Positions 1 through 11,744 of a stretch of 64,000 nucleotides of DNA are shown here, piece by piece (the stretch's first letter is position 1; every line of letters starts with the position of its first letter). Location: the NCBI GenBank assembly GCA_958450325.1, contig OY288243.1, positions 5,308,586-5,372,585 on the forward strand, in the 5' to 3' direction. Under the pieces are notes generated by a model that was not told where the DNA came from, ran no database searches, and saw only the letters and a program-made list of their open reading frames with translations. The position numbers were made by a program, and so were the translations under genes. Origin of the DNA: Agrostemma githago (lineage: Eukaryota > Streptophyta > Magnoliopsida > Caryophyllales > Caryophyllaceae).

Positions 1-327
1 GTTGTGTTTTGTTCGGTTGAATTGGGATTACATTGATAAATTAACTAGAGTTTTTGTAAATTGGGATTAAATTGTGATTACATTTGTGATTAAATTCGGT
101 GACTAATTTTTGTAAGGTCAATTAAAAATTAATAAGAGATTTGCAAATTAAAAAATTGGGTTTACTTTGACGTATTAGTGATTAAATTGACGAGACTCAG
201 TTATGGCAATTAAGTTAGAGAAATTAAGTTTAAGTTAAATGGTGATTAAATTTTCGTTTAGTAAGTTCTAAATTAAGTTACGGAAATTAAACTTTTATTT
301 GTTATATATATTTTTTGAACATAGAAA

Positions 328-3300
328 ATGAAGAGAGTTGAACGCAAGTGGATGTATGAGGATAGACTTGATAAGAAGAGACGTCCCACCGTAGAATTTT
401 TGAGGGGTGTGGAATCATTTGTCGAGGTCGATAAAAAGTTAGTAGACTATGCATCGAGGGGGGAGGTTAGGTGTCCGTGCACTAAATGCAAGAACATTAA
501 ATTTTTTTGATGTCCTTGTAGTTAAGGAACAAGTCATCTATAATGGTTTTTCATCAAATTATTATAATTGGATTTGTCATGGTGAGCCACCTCAGTCTGA
601 GGAACCCGAAAACCGTCAAAATGAGGGGGTTTGAGAGGTATGATAGTTGACGTAGTGGAGTGCAACTTGTTTAACAACGAGAACACATATGGGAATGACT
701 CACCCAACCAACAAGACTCACCTAACCCACAAGAACCTAACCCACGAGCAAAGGCGTTCTTTGACATGTTGAACGCTTCGGAAAAACCGTTATACGGAGG
801 GTGCGATGTGACTTTGTTAGAGGTCGCATCTATGGTAGTCAGCCTTAAATGTGAGTTCAACCTACCCTTTGCCTGTGTCGATGGTATTGCTACCTTGCTC
901 GAGAGATTAATCCCGAAAGACAATATCATGACCCGAACTTTCTACACAACCAAAAAAGTTGAGAAGGGCCTTCAACTCCCGCATCAGAAGATTGATGCTT
1001 GTCCAGATGGATATATGTTATTTTGGAAGGACGATGCGATGCTAGATGAATGTAAGAGATGTAGTAAGGGTAGGTATAAGATGGTTTAGGGGGATATTGT
1101 TTTGAGGGGTAGAAAATGGAAAAGCGATGTTAGGGGTACGAAACCGATCCCAATAAGTCAGCTTACGTACTTCCCTATTGCACCAAGGCTTCAAAAATTG
1201 TATGCCATAAAAACCATAGCGGAGCAAATGAGGTGGCACAAGGAGGATATTAGGGTACCAGGGAAGATGTGTCATCCGAGTGACGGCGAGGAGTGGAAGC
1301 GTTTCGATAGACTACATCCCCACTTTGCGTCAGAACCCCGAAATGTAAGGCTATGGTTGAGTACTGATGGATTTGCACCTTTCGGCCAATTTGGTAAGTC
1401 GTACTCTTGCTGGCATGTGATGATCACAACTTATAACCTACCTCCTTGGTTGTGTTTGAAGCAGCCTTTCATCTTTCTATCTCTTATTGTGCCTGGTCCC
1501 AAAAATCCAAAAAATCATTTGGATGTTTACTTGCAACCTGTTATTGAGGAATTGAAACAAATGTGGGAGGTAGGGGTCGAAACTTATGATGTCTCTTTGG
1601 GACAAAACTTTCAGTTGAAAGCAGCTCTGTTGTGGACTAAACGACTTTCCCGCGTACGGTATGCTCTCGGGGTGGTCTACTGCGGGTCAGAAAGCGTGTC
1701 CGTGTTGTATGGAAGAGCAAAGCTTTTTATCTCCCAAATTCCAGTAAAATTAGTTGGTTTGACTGTCATAGACAGTTCCTATCAGAGGGTCACCCATATA
1801 GGAAGAATAAGAAGGCGTTCAAGAAGGGTGGGGTTGTGCTTGACGACGCACCTGATCGACTCCCAGGAGATGAAATATGGGAGTTGATTTCCGAGTACCC
1901 GTCCACTGTTGACGGAACCGACCAGGAGTTCAAAGACCTGAAAAAGTTGAAAAATGGTTGGTTTAAACGTAGCATATTCTTTGACCTACCATATTGGAGG
2001 ACTTTGTTACTTCGTCACAATTTAGATGTGATGCACATAGAGAAAAACTTCTTCGAGCAATTGATTCACACTGTAATGGATGTGGAGGGGAAGAGTTGTG
2101 ACACTACCGGCTCCCGGCGAGATGTAAAGATTTTTTGTGACCGTCCTCAGCTGCACATAAAACGGGATGGGTCCAAACCGAGAGCCTTGTTCACACTTGA
2201 CAAGGCCCAGATAAAGGCGTTGTTGGAGTGGGTAGAGAAGTTGAAGTTTCCTGATGGGTACGCCTCCGACTTCAAACGTTGTGTTGATCTTAAGAACCTA
2301 AAACTGGAAGGGTTAAAGAGTCACGACTGCCATGTCTTTATGGAGAGGTTACTTCCGGTAGCTCTAAAGCAACTTCTGCCACCGACGGTGTGGAATTCTA
2401 TAACTGAGATATCTCAGTTTTTCGAGATTTGTGTTCTTCTACAGTAACAAGTGAGGACATAACTCGACTGGAGGATCAGATTCCACAAATACTGTGCAAA
2501 CTCGAGATGATCTTCCCACCGTCGTTCTTTAATTCCATGGAGCATCTACCTGTCCACTTGCCCTACGAGGCTAAGGTTGGAGGACCTGTCCAGTATAGAT
2601 GGATGTACCCATTTGAAAGGTACATAAATTTTTGTAACTTTATTTATAAATTTAATTTAAACATAGCTAACTTTTATTAATTAAAATACATAACTTGTTT
2701 ATTTAGGTTCCTCAATCATCTGAAGAAGAAAATTGGTAACAAGGCTAGGATAGAGGGTTCTATTTGTAATGCATATTTGACAGAAGAGATTGCGAATTTC
2801 TGCTCCCTATACTTCGAGAAAGACGTCCAAACAAAAACCAAGAACCTGAACCAAGAGTTTTTTGAAAAGAAGGACGATGAAGGAACTTCATCCGTCGAGG
2901 GTTCTAGGGTACTAGATGAGAAAGAGTACAACCGAGCGCATCTTTACCTACTCTCTAATTGTGAGGTCTTAGAGCCTTATGAGAAACAATTTGTAACTGA
3001 ATATGTCGCTGTGAACCCTGACGTGAACCCTGATGATGTTTGGAGTAAGCACGATGAACATTTTCCTAAGTGGCTAAAGGATCACGTAGTTGCCTTAGAC
3101 ATACGTGATGATTTGGTTAGAAGTTTGGCTTACGGACCAGTGCGAGTGGTTAAAACCTGGAACCGGTACACAGTGAATGGGTTCAATTTTTACACATTCA
3201 ACTATGGTAAGAACAAGGCTAGATGTAACTTCGGTGTCAGTGTGACATCTCTTGATGGTGATGAGTACTACGGCATTTTGGAGGATATTTTTGAGTTATG

Positions 3301-3858
3301 TTATGCCGGCAAAGAACGGGGGTATAGAGCTGTGGTGTTCAAATGTGAGTGGAAAGACAGCTCCGTGAACGAAACTCGGGTGCATGAACGTTACAAGATT
3401 GTGGAAGTTAACCACACCCGGAAATATCCTACGTACGATCCGTTCATACTCGCGCATCAGGCCAAGCAAGTTTACTTTGCTCCTTCTCCGTACACGAGAA
3501 ATGACAGAAATCAAAGTTAATGGTGGGCAGTCTTTACGACAAAACCACGGGGGCAAATAGACAGTTCTTTGTTCCAGGAAGATGCGGCTTCAAGTGGTAC
3601 ACGCTTGTCTCCTATTTACGAGACCATACTCTCCGAAGAAGATCAGAATGTAGGCGCAGATGAATACTCTGAGGATGATACTGAAGATGGACAAGGAGAT
3701 TACATGGTTAGGGATGTTCCGGAGATCCTTTAGGAGGATGACGGACACGATGAAGAGAATTTAGAGGACGATCAAGAGGAGGGCGAGGAAACGGAGGAGG
3801 AGGATCAGAGTGAGGACAGTGAGGCTGAAGACAATAACGACAGCGAAGATGACTACTA
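328..3858 (+). pseudogene. TNP2-like CACTA transposase, disrupted
   Basis: Pieces in several frames line up with the family domain order. There is a Cys-rich transposase-associated domain at 328-500 (VRCPCTKCKN), TNP2 catalytic-region sequence at about 760-2430 (for example LDVMHIEKNFFEQL near 2020), a DUF4218-like part near 2450-2620 (MEHLPVHLPYEAKVGGPVQYRWM), a likely intron at 2620-2706, then DUF4216-like sequence to 3520 (YGILEDIFELCYAG) and an acidic tail to 3858. Breaks visible are a frame change in a T-run near 495-508, a stop at 1087-1089, frame changes near 1640-1790 and near 2430, and stops at 3518-3520 and 3732-3734. It would have cut and pasted the element; this copy is unlikely to be active. 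Confidence 0.85.
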
Positions 3859-3973
3859 GACTTGTTGTAGTAGGTTAACCATATTAATCATTGTGTTACT
3901 TATTGTGTACGTTATTTCAATTGTGTTAGATTGTAATTGCTAATTGTTGCTAATTTGTTGCAAGGTTAAGATA

Positions 3974-5629
3974 ATGGCAGGCGGTAGATCGACGAGGAGA
4001 CGTGGCGGAGGTAGTAGGTCTGTGCACGCATCCACCTCGCAGCAGGAGGAGGATGAAGTGGTCCTTGAAATGCCGGGACAGGAGCAGAACGACGAGCAGC
4101 AGCGGCAGGGGGACACGGAGGAGCTAAAGAAGGACGAGAACGGTCGGGTGATTCTCGACCCCGGTCGCGTATGGTAATATAATCTAACATGCCCTCCCTT
4201 TTGTAACATATGAATTTTTGGACTACATACATCTTGTAATATTTCGTACATGTCTGTGTCTCTCGACTTGGTGCAGGTTCCTCCATGGGGAGGTGACCAC
4301 TGGTTGTACTAACAGCTACATGGTAGACAAAGGTCTAGGGTATGCATGTTGGTCTCAGGTGCCGACGGATCAACGGGAGCAGTGGTTCAACAACTTCCGG
4401 GTTCGTTGACTGTTTTTGCTACCGAGTTCCGCATTCATAATGTGTACTTTGTAATTATTTCTTTTACTAATTACTAATCCGCCTTGATTTTGTAGCTGAA
4501 GTTCTTTTGGAAGCCGAAGCTCGAAGGAAGGGTATATGAGCGGTACAACGAGACATGCACATGCCGCTTCGCAGACGTAATGAACAAGCGCCACACCCGG
4601 GGGACTGCGCTAAAAGACCTGAAAGGTGTAGTTTTTTATATTACTCAATTTTAAAGAACAATCTAACTTAAATCTTTTACTATATTAACTAATAATATAT
4701 TAGTGTTGTCATACTTCAGGTGAGGCGTTGGAGAGGTGGGTTAAGTACCACGACGACAAGGGCTTCAAGGTCAGATCGGAGAGGGCATCCCGAAACAAAA
4801 TGAAGAACTGTGAGCTTGAGGGGAAGGCCGACCCGACACATCATCGGGGTTCACAGTCTTCGTTTCTTCGTCTTAAGAGGGTATGATTTCTAATAATATC
4901 GTACTCCTACTTGATTAATCATAAACTACGTTCACGTAATATACGTTCGCCTAACGGTCGTACTTTAATAACAGCTACAAGCTGAACTCGGGAGGACGTC
5001 AACCGCCCCTGAGGTGTTCCTGGACATGCACGGGAAGACCGACTCGAAAGGGACTTCTTTTATGACGTGTAAAGATCAGGCAATCTGGGTGAGTACTTAC
5101 TATTTCAAATAAATCAACTGTGTCTATATATATACTTTAGGTGGTAGATAAGTATCTTTATTGATTTCATCTACTAATAACTTGAATTGAAATCACTGTT
5201 GTGTACGCAGGATGCCTACCAAGAGGAGCTAGCAAATCACGAGAGTTCTCCTGATGCTGCCGAAGTACGGTAGACCCAAATGAGACATATTTCAAGGTCG
5301 TGAAGGGGTACAAGAAAGGTAGTGTGTATGGTGTTGGGAATGCACACGGGATCTACTTCACACCTCCCACAGCGCGTCTAGGCACCTCCACACAGATGGA
5401 GTATACGCCACCCGGATCTCAGCAGCCCGACCCAGAAAAGGAGGCCATGAAGGAGCAACTGAATGAGCAGGCGGAGCAGATAAAGAAGATGCAAGAACAG
5501 ATGGCCATGTTTCAGGTCATGTTCAACAAATGCAACCAAGGTCGTCCCCCTTCCCCTCCAGACGACAGAGACCTCTTTGGCGGGGATGGCGGTAACTCTG
5601 GTGCTTCAGCTAGCTTCACAGTTAGCTGA
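3974..5629 (+). pseudogene. Second CACTA gene, Transposase_24 (Ptta/En/Spm) type, multi-exon
   Basis: The start MAGGRSTRRRGGG is at 3974. Likely exons are 3974-4171, 4277-4400, 4496-4625, 4720-4880, 4975-5088 and 5211 onward, each bounded by plausible GT/AG sites. The middle exons encode family-like blocks: WSQVPTDQREQWFNNF, a Trp-rich RYNETCTCRFADVM segment, RASRNKMKNCELEG, and GSQSSFLRLKR. The last part (5300-5629) holds an EQ-rich coiled-coil-like segment (MKEQLNEQAEQIKKMQEQM). In CACTA elements the second gene usually encodes a DNA-binding helper that recognises subterminal repeats. A stop near 5271 puts the coiled coil in another frame, so either one more intron exists or the copy is broken. 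Confidence 0.7.
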
Positions 5630-5885
5630 TTGTTTTTTGTTGTTGGTGTTGTAACTGGATTTATGGATTATGTATCTTCGAACTAGTTTAGATTTATGTA
5701 CCTTTAAACCGTATGTTAAAACTTTTTTATATAAATGTTTTTTGAGCATAAATGTACCTTCGGTTGATTGAGAGTGTGTTGTGGATGGTCGACAGTTGTG
5801 GTTGGATGAGAGTTGTGGATTTGTTTTATTTTGCAGGTTTTGGCTAGACATCGAACGCTTGTCTACGGCCATGCATCAGCATAAA

Positions 5886-6246
5886 TGGCGTCCAATAACG
5901 GACGCCAAGCCAGACGCCGGAGGAACCTAAACGCGATCAAGATTGGCAGCTATTCAGGGGACATGGCGTCTGACTGTGGACGCCAGGTGTCCCTGGATGG
6001 CGTCCACAGTCGGACGCCAACATGATGCACTTGGCGTCCGACTGTGGACGCCATCCAGGGACACCTGGCGTCCACAGTCAGACGTCACCCATGGCGTGCG
6101 CTGTCAGACGCCATTTTTATTGGCGTCCAATAGTGGACGCCCGGACAAAAAACAGGCGACTGGTCGTGGCATCCACTTTCTGGCGTCTATTTGCGGACGC
6201 CCGAACCCATACAGCGTCCACTAACGGAAGCCAATGGATGGACGCC
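5886..6246. repeat. CACTA subterminal near-palindromes, about nine copies
   Basis: About nine copies of a 20-22 bp unit occur here, of the form TGGCGTCC-N6-GGACGCCA (for example TGGCGTCCGACTGTGGACGC at 6033). They lie at the inner side of the 3' terminus. Such clustered subterminal repeats are the usual binding sites of the helper transposase in CACTA elements. Here each unit is itself an inverted repeat. Confidence 0.85.
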
Positions 6247-6255
6247 AGGCCCATC

Positions 6256-6268
6256 TATTCTTGTAGTG
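6256..6268 (+). repeat. CACTA 3' terminal inverted repeat
   Basis: TATTCTTGTAGTG ends at 6268; its complement begins CACTACAAGAATA, the standard CACTA terminus. Retrotransposon RT coding starts directly after it. Confidence 0.85.
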
Positions 6269-6661
6269 AACGTAGGTTGAACGCCACCATGAAAGAGGTT
6301 GTCATGAAGGAAGTCCTCAAGTCGTATGAGGCTAGCATTATATACCCAATAACCGGAAGTAAATGGGTTAGCCCCGTGCAAGTTGTGCCGAAAAAAGGAG
6401 GAAGGACGGTTGTCAAAGGAGAAAAGGGTGAGTCTATTTCTACTAGGACCATTACCGTTTGGCGCATGTGTATAGACTATCGAAAATTGAACACGGCCAC
6501 ACCATAAAGGATCATTTCCCCCTTCCCTTCATTGATCAAATGCTTGAAAGATTGGCGCATCATTCTTATTTTTGTTTCCTTGACGGTCATTCCGGAATTC
6601 TTCAAATTCCCATTCATCCCGATGACCAAGAGAAAACCACTTTCACATGTCCCTATGGCAC
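6269..6661 (+). pseudogene. Athila-type pol, 5' part of reverse transcriptase
   Basis: Translated sequence shows the N-terminal RT region: KWVSPVQVVPKKGG near 6361-6400, MCIDYRKLN near 6468, and DHFPLPFIDQMLERL near 6513. A frame change lies near 6505. The coding is cut on the left by the CACTA terminus (6268) and on the right by the LTR of the nested gag-only element (6662), and it resumes at 16321. It belongs to a Ty3/gypsy element of Athila type, supported by the ATHILA ORF-1 gene downstream. The gag and 5' LTR of this host element must lie left of the window. Confidence 0.85.
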
Positions 6662-7003
6662 TGATAAGTGTAGTTTGTAGTGCCTATTTAGTAGTATTTT
6701 GGTCCCATTTCCTTGTGGAATCGCTTCTTGGGAGCGATTTATGGGCTACTTATGCTTCCTCTAGCTCGTTTCAGGTTCCCGAGACCATTCGTGAAGAGTT
6801 GGAGTGATTTCGACTCAATACATACACTTTTCGGAGCCAACGAAGCGGAGGAACGATCACTCGATGCCTTGGAGTCGACCCTGAGACCTTGGGACCCAAT
6901 CCCGAGCCTCCGAGACCCGATTCCGAGTCCCGAGAATCGATGAGAAGTTCATGTGAAGCAAGGAGGAACCAAAAGGATCATATTGGAGCCCTACAAGACT
7001 CAT

Positions 7004-7145
7004 CCCCGACGGGTATGCACCTCATCCCGTCCGGGATGAAGTGCGCTTTTGAAGGGGTCACTGCCAGGCCGTCCCGGTCGGAACCAACCCGTCCCGGTCG
7101 GGATGACAGGCCGTCCCGGTCGGGATGATCCCGTCCCGGTCGGGA
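7004..7145. repeat. GC-rich palindromic repeats in U3, just upstream of LTR TATA box
   Basis: Several units of the form GTCCCGGTCGGGATGA or CATCCCGTCCGGGATG occur in tandem, each an inverted repeat. They end about 55 bp before TATAAATA. The 3' LTR has the same block at 15090-15215 with one unit fewer. Confidence 0.85.
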
Positions 7146-7199
7146 CCAAGCACCTGTAGCCGCGCCTCTTATTTTCCTTCTCTTTCATTCTTATACCCC

Positions 7200-7207
7200 T
7201 ATAAATA
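7200..7207 (+). promoter_or_regulatory. LTR TATA box
   Basis: CCCTATAAATACTTCCC in the 5' LTR; the matching site in the 3' LTR is 15265-15272. Transcription would start roughly 30 bp downstream. Confidence 0.7.
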
Positions 7208-8316
7208 CTTCCCTCTTGTATTGTTTATGTATCTTATCATACATTAGACTCTCTTAGGCCTCTCTACAAGTTATAAACCCTAGATTTAGCTCTTCACATT
7301 AGTTTTAATTTCTCTTTAATCCTTAGTTAATCCTAGTTTAATCTAGTTGTAATTAGTTCTTGTATTAAGAAGACACTTGAAGATTTCTCCAAGCTTGACA
7401 ACCTTGGGATTATTTTGGGGTTTCTTATTTATACAAGATTGCATCTTTTTCTTCATCTTGTGTTGGTATAACTTTCTTGACTCTTGTTCTTTGTTATTAT
7501 TTCAAGTTTGAATATTTACTTAGTATTCCTTGTTATTGTTCATATTGTTCTTGATAATGGATGTTTGGTTTGTGATGTGGTTTTCTCTTATTGTTGTTAG
7601 TTTATCTTTGATTATGAGTGAGTAGATTCCTTGTGGGTTAGTAGGGGGATTAAGGGTAGAATATGGGTGATTAGGGTTTGATTAGGAGTAAAGGGTGAAT
7701 CTTTGTTGTTAGTCACATACTTGGTACACCATGTGTTTGTTGAAATGCTTGTTTGAGTTGTAGTGGCCATGCTTCTCATGCTAGTCTTCCTCTACTCATT
7801 GTTTGTCATGTATGTGGTCATGTTGAGAATACTCATTATACATACAATGTGGACTAGGGTTTAGACGTCATCAAGCGCGAACCTACCTCGACATCGGTTT
7901 GAGTTGCGACAGCCCGGACCAAATCTAGCAATTAGGAGGCACCTACACCCTTGACCACCCAAGTCACCCTACCACACTTATGAACCCGACCTAACCCACT
8001 TCTTTCCATATTTGACTTCATCTTATTAGTTAGTCATCATTTCTTTAGTTTGCTAGTTAGTTTGATTATTAGCATTGGTTAGCGTTGTTTTAGCCTAGTT
8101 CATTGTTAGTCCACTTCCTTCTTCTCCTCTCATCATAATTCATCAATTAGTAGTTCTTTGTGTTTGTTTGTGTGACCTAGTCTCGTTTTAGGCCAACCTA
8201 GTCTAAACCTTGCGACACCGTCTCCGTGGACACGACCCGACTTACCCTAACTACCATTAGGTGCTAGTTGGTTAGTATTTGATCGGTGGGATCCACGACA
8301 ATTCCCACCACCAATT

Positions 8317-8334
8317 TGGCACCGCTGCCGGGGA
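8317..8334 (+). other. Primer binding site (tRNA-Asp type)
   Basis: TGGCACCGCTGCCGGGGA follows the 5' LTR by three bases. It resembles the tRNA-Asp primer site used by Athila/Tat gypsy elements, with two or so differences. Confidence 0.75.
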
Positions 8335-8549
8335 CGGTGCATTGTTTAGACTTAGTTTGCTTTTAGCTAGACTTAGTTACCCTTCTTTGTGCTCTTCTAT
8401 CATCTCTTGTGCATATTCTCTAGATTTTTCTTGTTTCCTTAGTTTTATTTCCTTCTTTTCTCTTTGTCTCTCGATTGTGCTTGTTTATTGTCGTTACCTA
8501 GTGCCCATAAAGCACTAGGTGTTCTCACTTTTGTTCTAGTGTGTAGTGT

Positions 8550-11500
8550 ATGCCTAGGCGGGGAGGCGAATTCTTTCTCTTTAATCCAGAGCCGGAAAGG
8601 CTTTTTCGAGCTTTTCGCCAACGGACGATTAACCGGGTTAGGATCTCTCAACCAAGTGCAAGCAATACTCATCAAGAGCAAGCTCAAGGAAGCGATTTTG
8701 AAGAAGCATCTCGAGAGACGGCCGAAGGGAATTTCACCAATCCCTTTGGATATTCTAGTCCTAGTTCCTCCTCTACATCTACTTCAACTCCGTCTTCACC
8801 ACCGTCTCCCTTACATCCAATAATGCCGAAGTTTTCATCCCACTCTACATTCACGGAAGATGTCTTGCCGGGACCGAACGCTCTACCGGCCGCTTATGCC
8901 GGAAATTTTACGGCTAAGACTCACTTCATCCAACTTGTGGAAAGGAATCAATTTAGTGGGTTGCCCACCGAAGACCCGCACCAACACATGGAGACTTTCT
9001 CCGATTATTGCGACGCTATCTCTCAACCCGGGGTTACTCAAGATCAAATCCGATGGGTTTTATTTCCATTCTCATTAATTGGAAAAGTGAAGCAATGGAT
9101 CAAGAGTCTCGATAGGGCAACCATGGGCATCGACACTTGGAAGAAGCTTGCATTGGCGTTCTACCAAACTTTCTACCCTCCGGAAAAGACTAATTTGCTT
9201 AGGGCCTCCATCACCGGTTTCCAACAACGGGATGAAGAGAGCCTATATGAAGCTTGGGAGCGGTTTAAATCTTTGGTGAGATCATGCCCCCATCATGGAC
9301 TTTCACAATGGTTCTTAGTCCAACAATTTTGGAATGGTCTTTATGAGGACTCAAAGACTATACTCAATATGGGCTCCAATGGTAGGTTCACCGAGGTCGA
9401 TGATGACCAAACATGGGCAAGAATCGAGGAAATGGCGGTTCATAATTCTCAATACTCAAGGCCTAGGAAGGCAAATCGAGGAGGTAGGCACGAGGTTGAT
9501 GCTATTACTCAACTAAGCATTGACCTTGGAGCTCAATTGAAGACCCATATGGAAACCATTGACAAGAAGCTCCAAGGCCACCTCACTCAAGTTCAAAGCA
9601 TTAGTTCCTCCAACCAACACTCAGTTCATGAAGTGAATGCTTTGGGATTTGCACCTCCTTTGCCTTATTATGGGATGTGTGATACTTGTGGAATCGTTGG
9701 TCATGATCCTATACATTGTCAAGGAAGTATTGAGCAAGTGAATGCCTTTCAAGCATTCAGGCAAGGTGCCTCCTACTCTAATCAATACCAAGCTTCTAAT
9801 CAAGTCCCTCAACAACAAGCCTTTCAACACCAACAACAACATCGTCCCTATGTTCCACCTCCCTTAAGGGACAACAATCAAGGCTATCAAGGTTATGTGG
9901 GTAATCCAAGACCCTTCAACAATTTCAAGCAAAATAACCAAGGTACCTTCAACAACAACAATCAAGGGTTCCAACAAGGGAACTTCAATCAAGGTGGTTT
10001 CCAAGGAAACCAAAACTTCCAAAGACAACAAAACCACAACAATGGCCTTAATCAAGGAAATTCTCATGGGTTCCAAGGGAACCATCAACAACAAGCGACT
10101 CAAGCTAACCGTCAAGAAAGCAAGCCTAGGAGCCGATCTCTTATTCATGATTACGGTTCTCCATTAGCCCTCACCAATACTCCGCACAATCCACAATCTC
10201 CAACTCATGATTTCGACATTCAAAAATCTATGTTGGAGATGCAAAGGGGTCAAATGGAGATGTCAAAAAACCAACAAGAGTCCTATACTTTTATTCAAAG
10301 GGACAACATGGCGAGAGATGCCAATACGAAGATGCTTGAAACCCGAATAGCTCAACTTGCTTCGGGTAGCTCTTCAAGGCAACCGGGGCAATTACCTCCT
10401 CAAGGTGAAACACCGAAATTCGAGCATGTGAATGCTATTACCACGAGGAGAGGTACATCTTATAACCCTCCCCCACCCCCTAATGAGCAAGAACCAACAA
10501 GAGAAGTTATGCCTCTGATTCAAGAAAACTCAAGCAAGGAACATCCAATGGAGGAGCAAGTCTTATGGGAGATCGAGAGACCCCAAGAAGACAAGCCTCC
10601 CCCACTTCAAGCAAAAGACAAGGGAAAAAGGAAAGTTTCATTTGAGGAGTCTACCCCGATTGAGCCAAACAAATTCCATATCAAGTTGCCTTTCCCAACA
10701 AGGCAAATGAAGACCAAGGTAGATTCTCAATATGAAAAGTTCCTTGACATAGTGAAGAAATTGGATGTTAGTGTCCCATTCACCGAGTTACTTACCCAAA
10801 TCCCGGCATATGGAAAATTTATGAAAGAAATATTGGCTAGGAAGAGATCCGTCGACAAGGAAGAGACCATAGCGTTCACAAGGGTGGTGAGCGAGCTCAT
10901 TCAAGGTTCTACGCTTCCAAAGTTGAAGGATCCAGGTAGATTCTCGATCCCTTGCACCATAGGCCACTACAAGATCGAAAGAGCATTATGTGATTTGGGT
11001 GCGAGTGTGAGCATCATCCCTTATTCTATTTGTTACCGACTTGGGGTGAAGGAGCTTAAAAGTACTTCTATTACACTCCAAATGGCCGATAGTTCATTCA
11101 ACCGACCATTGGGGATGCTAGAGGATGTGCCGGTGAGAATCGGTAAGTTCTTCATTCCGGTTGACTTCATCGTGCTCGATATGCGGGAAGATGCTATCAC
11201 TCCCATTATCCTTGGGTGCCCATTTCTACACACCGCCGGTGCTATGATCGATGTGAAGAATGGTAGGATCACCTTCGAGCTAGGCGAAGAGAAGCTAGTG
11301 TTTGACCTTCAAGGTAACACTTCGCCTACTAATGATGAGTCTTGCAACATGATCCAAGCCACTAAAGACATCGATCTAGGGGGAGAGTCGGGACAAAGCT
11401 TGAACAAGAACTCTTGTGAACTTGAGGATGATGACTCCGAGAGTGGAGAGGATGAGTGCCCATTTCATGAGCTTGATGACAAATTGAAAAGCAAGGAGAA

Positions 11501-11744
11501 GGATGAGCCTCCCTTGGGGCCACATGATGACCGGTGGACGTTCGGGTATGTCCCCAAAGACCAAAAGTACAAGTTCAAGTCGTTGAACTTGGAAGATCGG
11601 GATGCCCCGGGAACGTCAAGGCAAGGCCATGAAGAGCCTTGGTATGTGGTCGGTTATATCTCGAGCTTGATTGAAGACTTTTCTAGGGCCTTCGACTTGT
11701 TCCTTCGTGCCCTTGATGGAGATGGAACTAATTCTTGTTGTTGA
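8550..11744 (+). CDS. Gag-protease polyprotein of the gag-only element (1064 aa)
   Basis: One uninterrupted ORF. Residues ~125-290 look like the plant Retrotrans_gag domain (HFIQLVERNQFSGLPTEDPH, then W-rich KQWIKSL and FYPPEKTNLLRASITGF). A CCHC zinc knuckle (CDTCGIVGHDPIHC) is near residue 375, and a Gln/Asn-rich stretch spans ~400-540. A retropepsin-like aspartic protease follows at ~800-920, with the catalytic DLGAS motif near 814 and ILGCPFL near 890. The tail is acidic. The product would form the virus-like particle and cleave itself. No pol follows, so RT and integrase must come from another element. The intact frame and low LTR divergence suggest recent mobility. Confidence 0.9.
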   Translation: MPRRGGEFFLFNPEPERLFRAFRQRTINRVRISQPSASNTHQEQAQGSDFEEASRETAEGNFTNPFGYSSPSSSSTSTSTPSSPPSPLHPIMPKFSSHSTFTEDVLPGPNALPAAYAGNFTAKTHFIQLVERNQFSGLPTEDPHQHMETFSDYCDAISQPGVTQDQIRWVLFPFSLIGKVKQWIKSLDRATMGIDTWKKLALAFYQTFYPPEKTNLLRASITGFQQRDEESLYEAWERFKSLVRSCPHHGLSQWFLVQQFWNGLYEDSKTILNMGSNGRFTEVDDDQTWARIEEMAVHNSQYSRPRKANRGGRHEVDAITQLSIDLGAQLKTHMETIDKKLQGHLTQVQSISSSNQHSVHEVNALGFAPPLPYYGMCDTCGIVGHDPIHCQGSIEQVNAFQAFRQGASYSNQYQASNQVPQQQAFQHQQQHRPYVPPPLRDNNQGYQGYVGNPRPFNNFKQNNQGTFNNNNQGFQQGNFNQGGFQGNQNFQRQQNHNNGLNQGNSHGFQGNHQQQATQANRQESKPRSRSLIHDYGSPLALTNTPHNPQSPTHDFDIQKSMLEMQRGQMEMSKNQQESYTFIQRDNMARDANTKMLETRIAQLASGSSSRQPGQLPPQGETPKFEHVNAITTRRGTSYNPPPPPNEQEPTREVMPLIQENSSKEHPMEEQVLWEIERPQEDKPPPLQAKDKGKRKVSFEESTPIEPNKFHIKLPFPTRQMKTKVDSQYEKFLDIVKKLDVSVPFTELLTQIPAYGKFMKEILARKRSVDKEETIAFTRVVSELIQGSTLPKLKDPGRFSIPCTIGHYKIERALCDLGASVSIIPYSICYRLGVKELKSTSITLQMADSSFNRPLGMLEDVPVRIGKFFIPVDFIVLDMREDAITPIILGCPFLHTAGAMIDVKNGRITFELGEEKLVFDLQGNTSPTNDESCNMIQATKDIDLGGESGQSLNKNSCELEDDDSESGEDECPFHELDDKLKSKEKDEPPLGPHDDRWTFGYVPKDQKYKFKSLNLEDRDAPGTSRQGHEEPWYVVGYISSLIEDFSRAFDLFLRALDGDGTNSCC

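Larger units (their letters stand above)
1..6268 (+). mobile_element. CACTA (En/Spm-type) DNA transposon, 5' end outside window, degenerate
   Basis: The stretch carries in order a TNP2-type transposase remnant, a second transposase gene of the Ptta/En/Spm type (Transposase_24-like), a block of 22-bp near-palindromes, and the terminal sequence TTCTTGTAGTG, which reads CACTACAAGAA on the other strand. This is the classical CACTA layout: transposase genes, subterminal repeats, then a short terminal inverted repeat. The 3' end is at 6268. Immediately after it the sequence becomes reverse transcriptase coding, so the element was inserted in an Athila-type retrotransposon. The expected 3-bp duplication would be AAC (6269-6271), but the left end is not in the window so it cannot be checked. 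Bases 1-327 are AT-rich and show no coding signal. Confidence 0.9.
6662..8313 (+). repeat. 5' LTR of the gag-only element
   Basis: Starts TGATAAGTGTAG and ends CCACCACCA, three bases before the primer site. U3 carries GC-rich palindromes (7004-7145). A TATA box TATAAATA is at 7200-7207. The copy at 14747 is near-identical but has one palindrome unit fewer. Confidence 0.88.

Noticed and set aside
7004..7145. CRISPR-like reading of the regularly spaced palindromes
   Set aside because: This is a plant nuclear LTR; spacers are not unique or constant in length and there are no cas genes.
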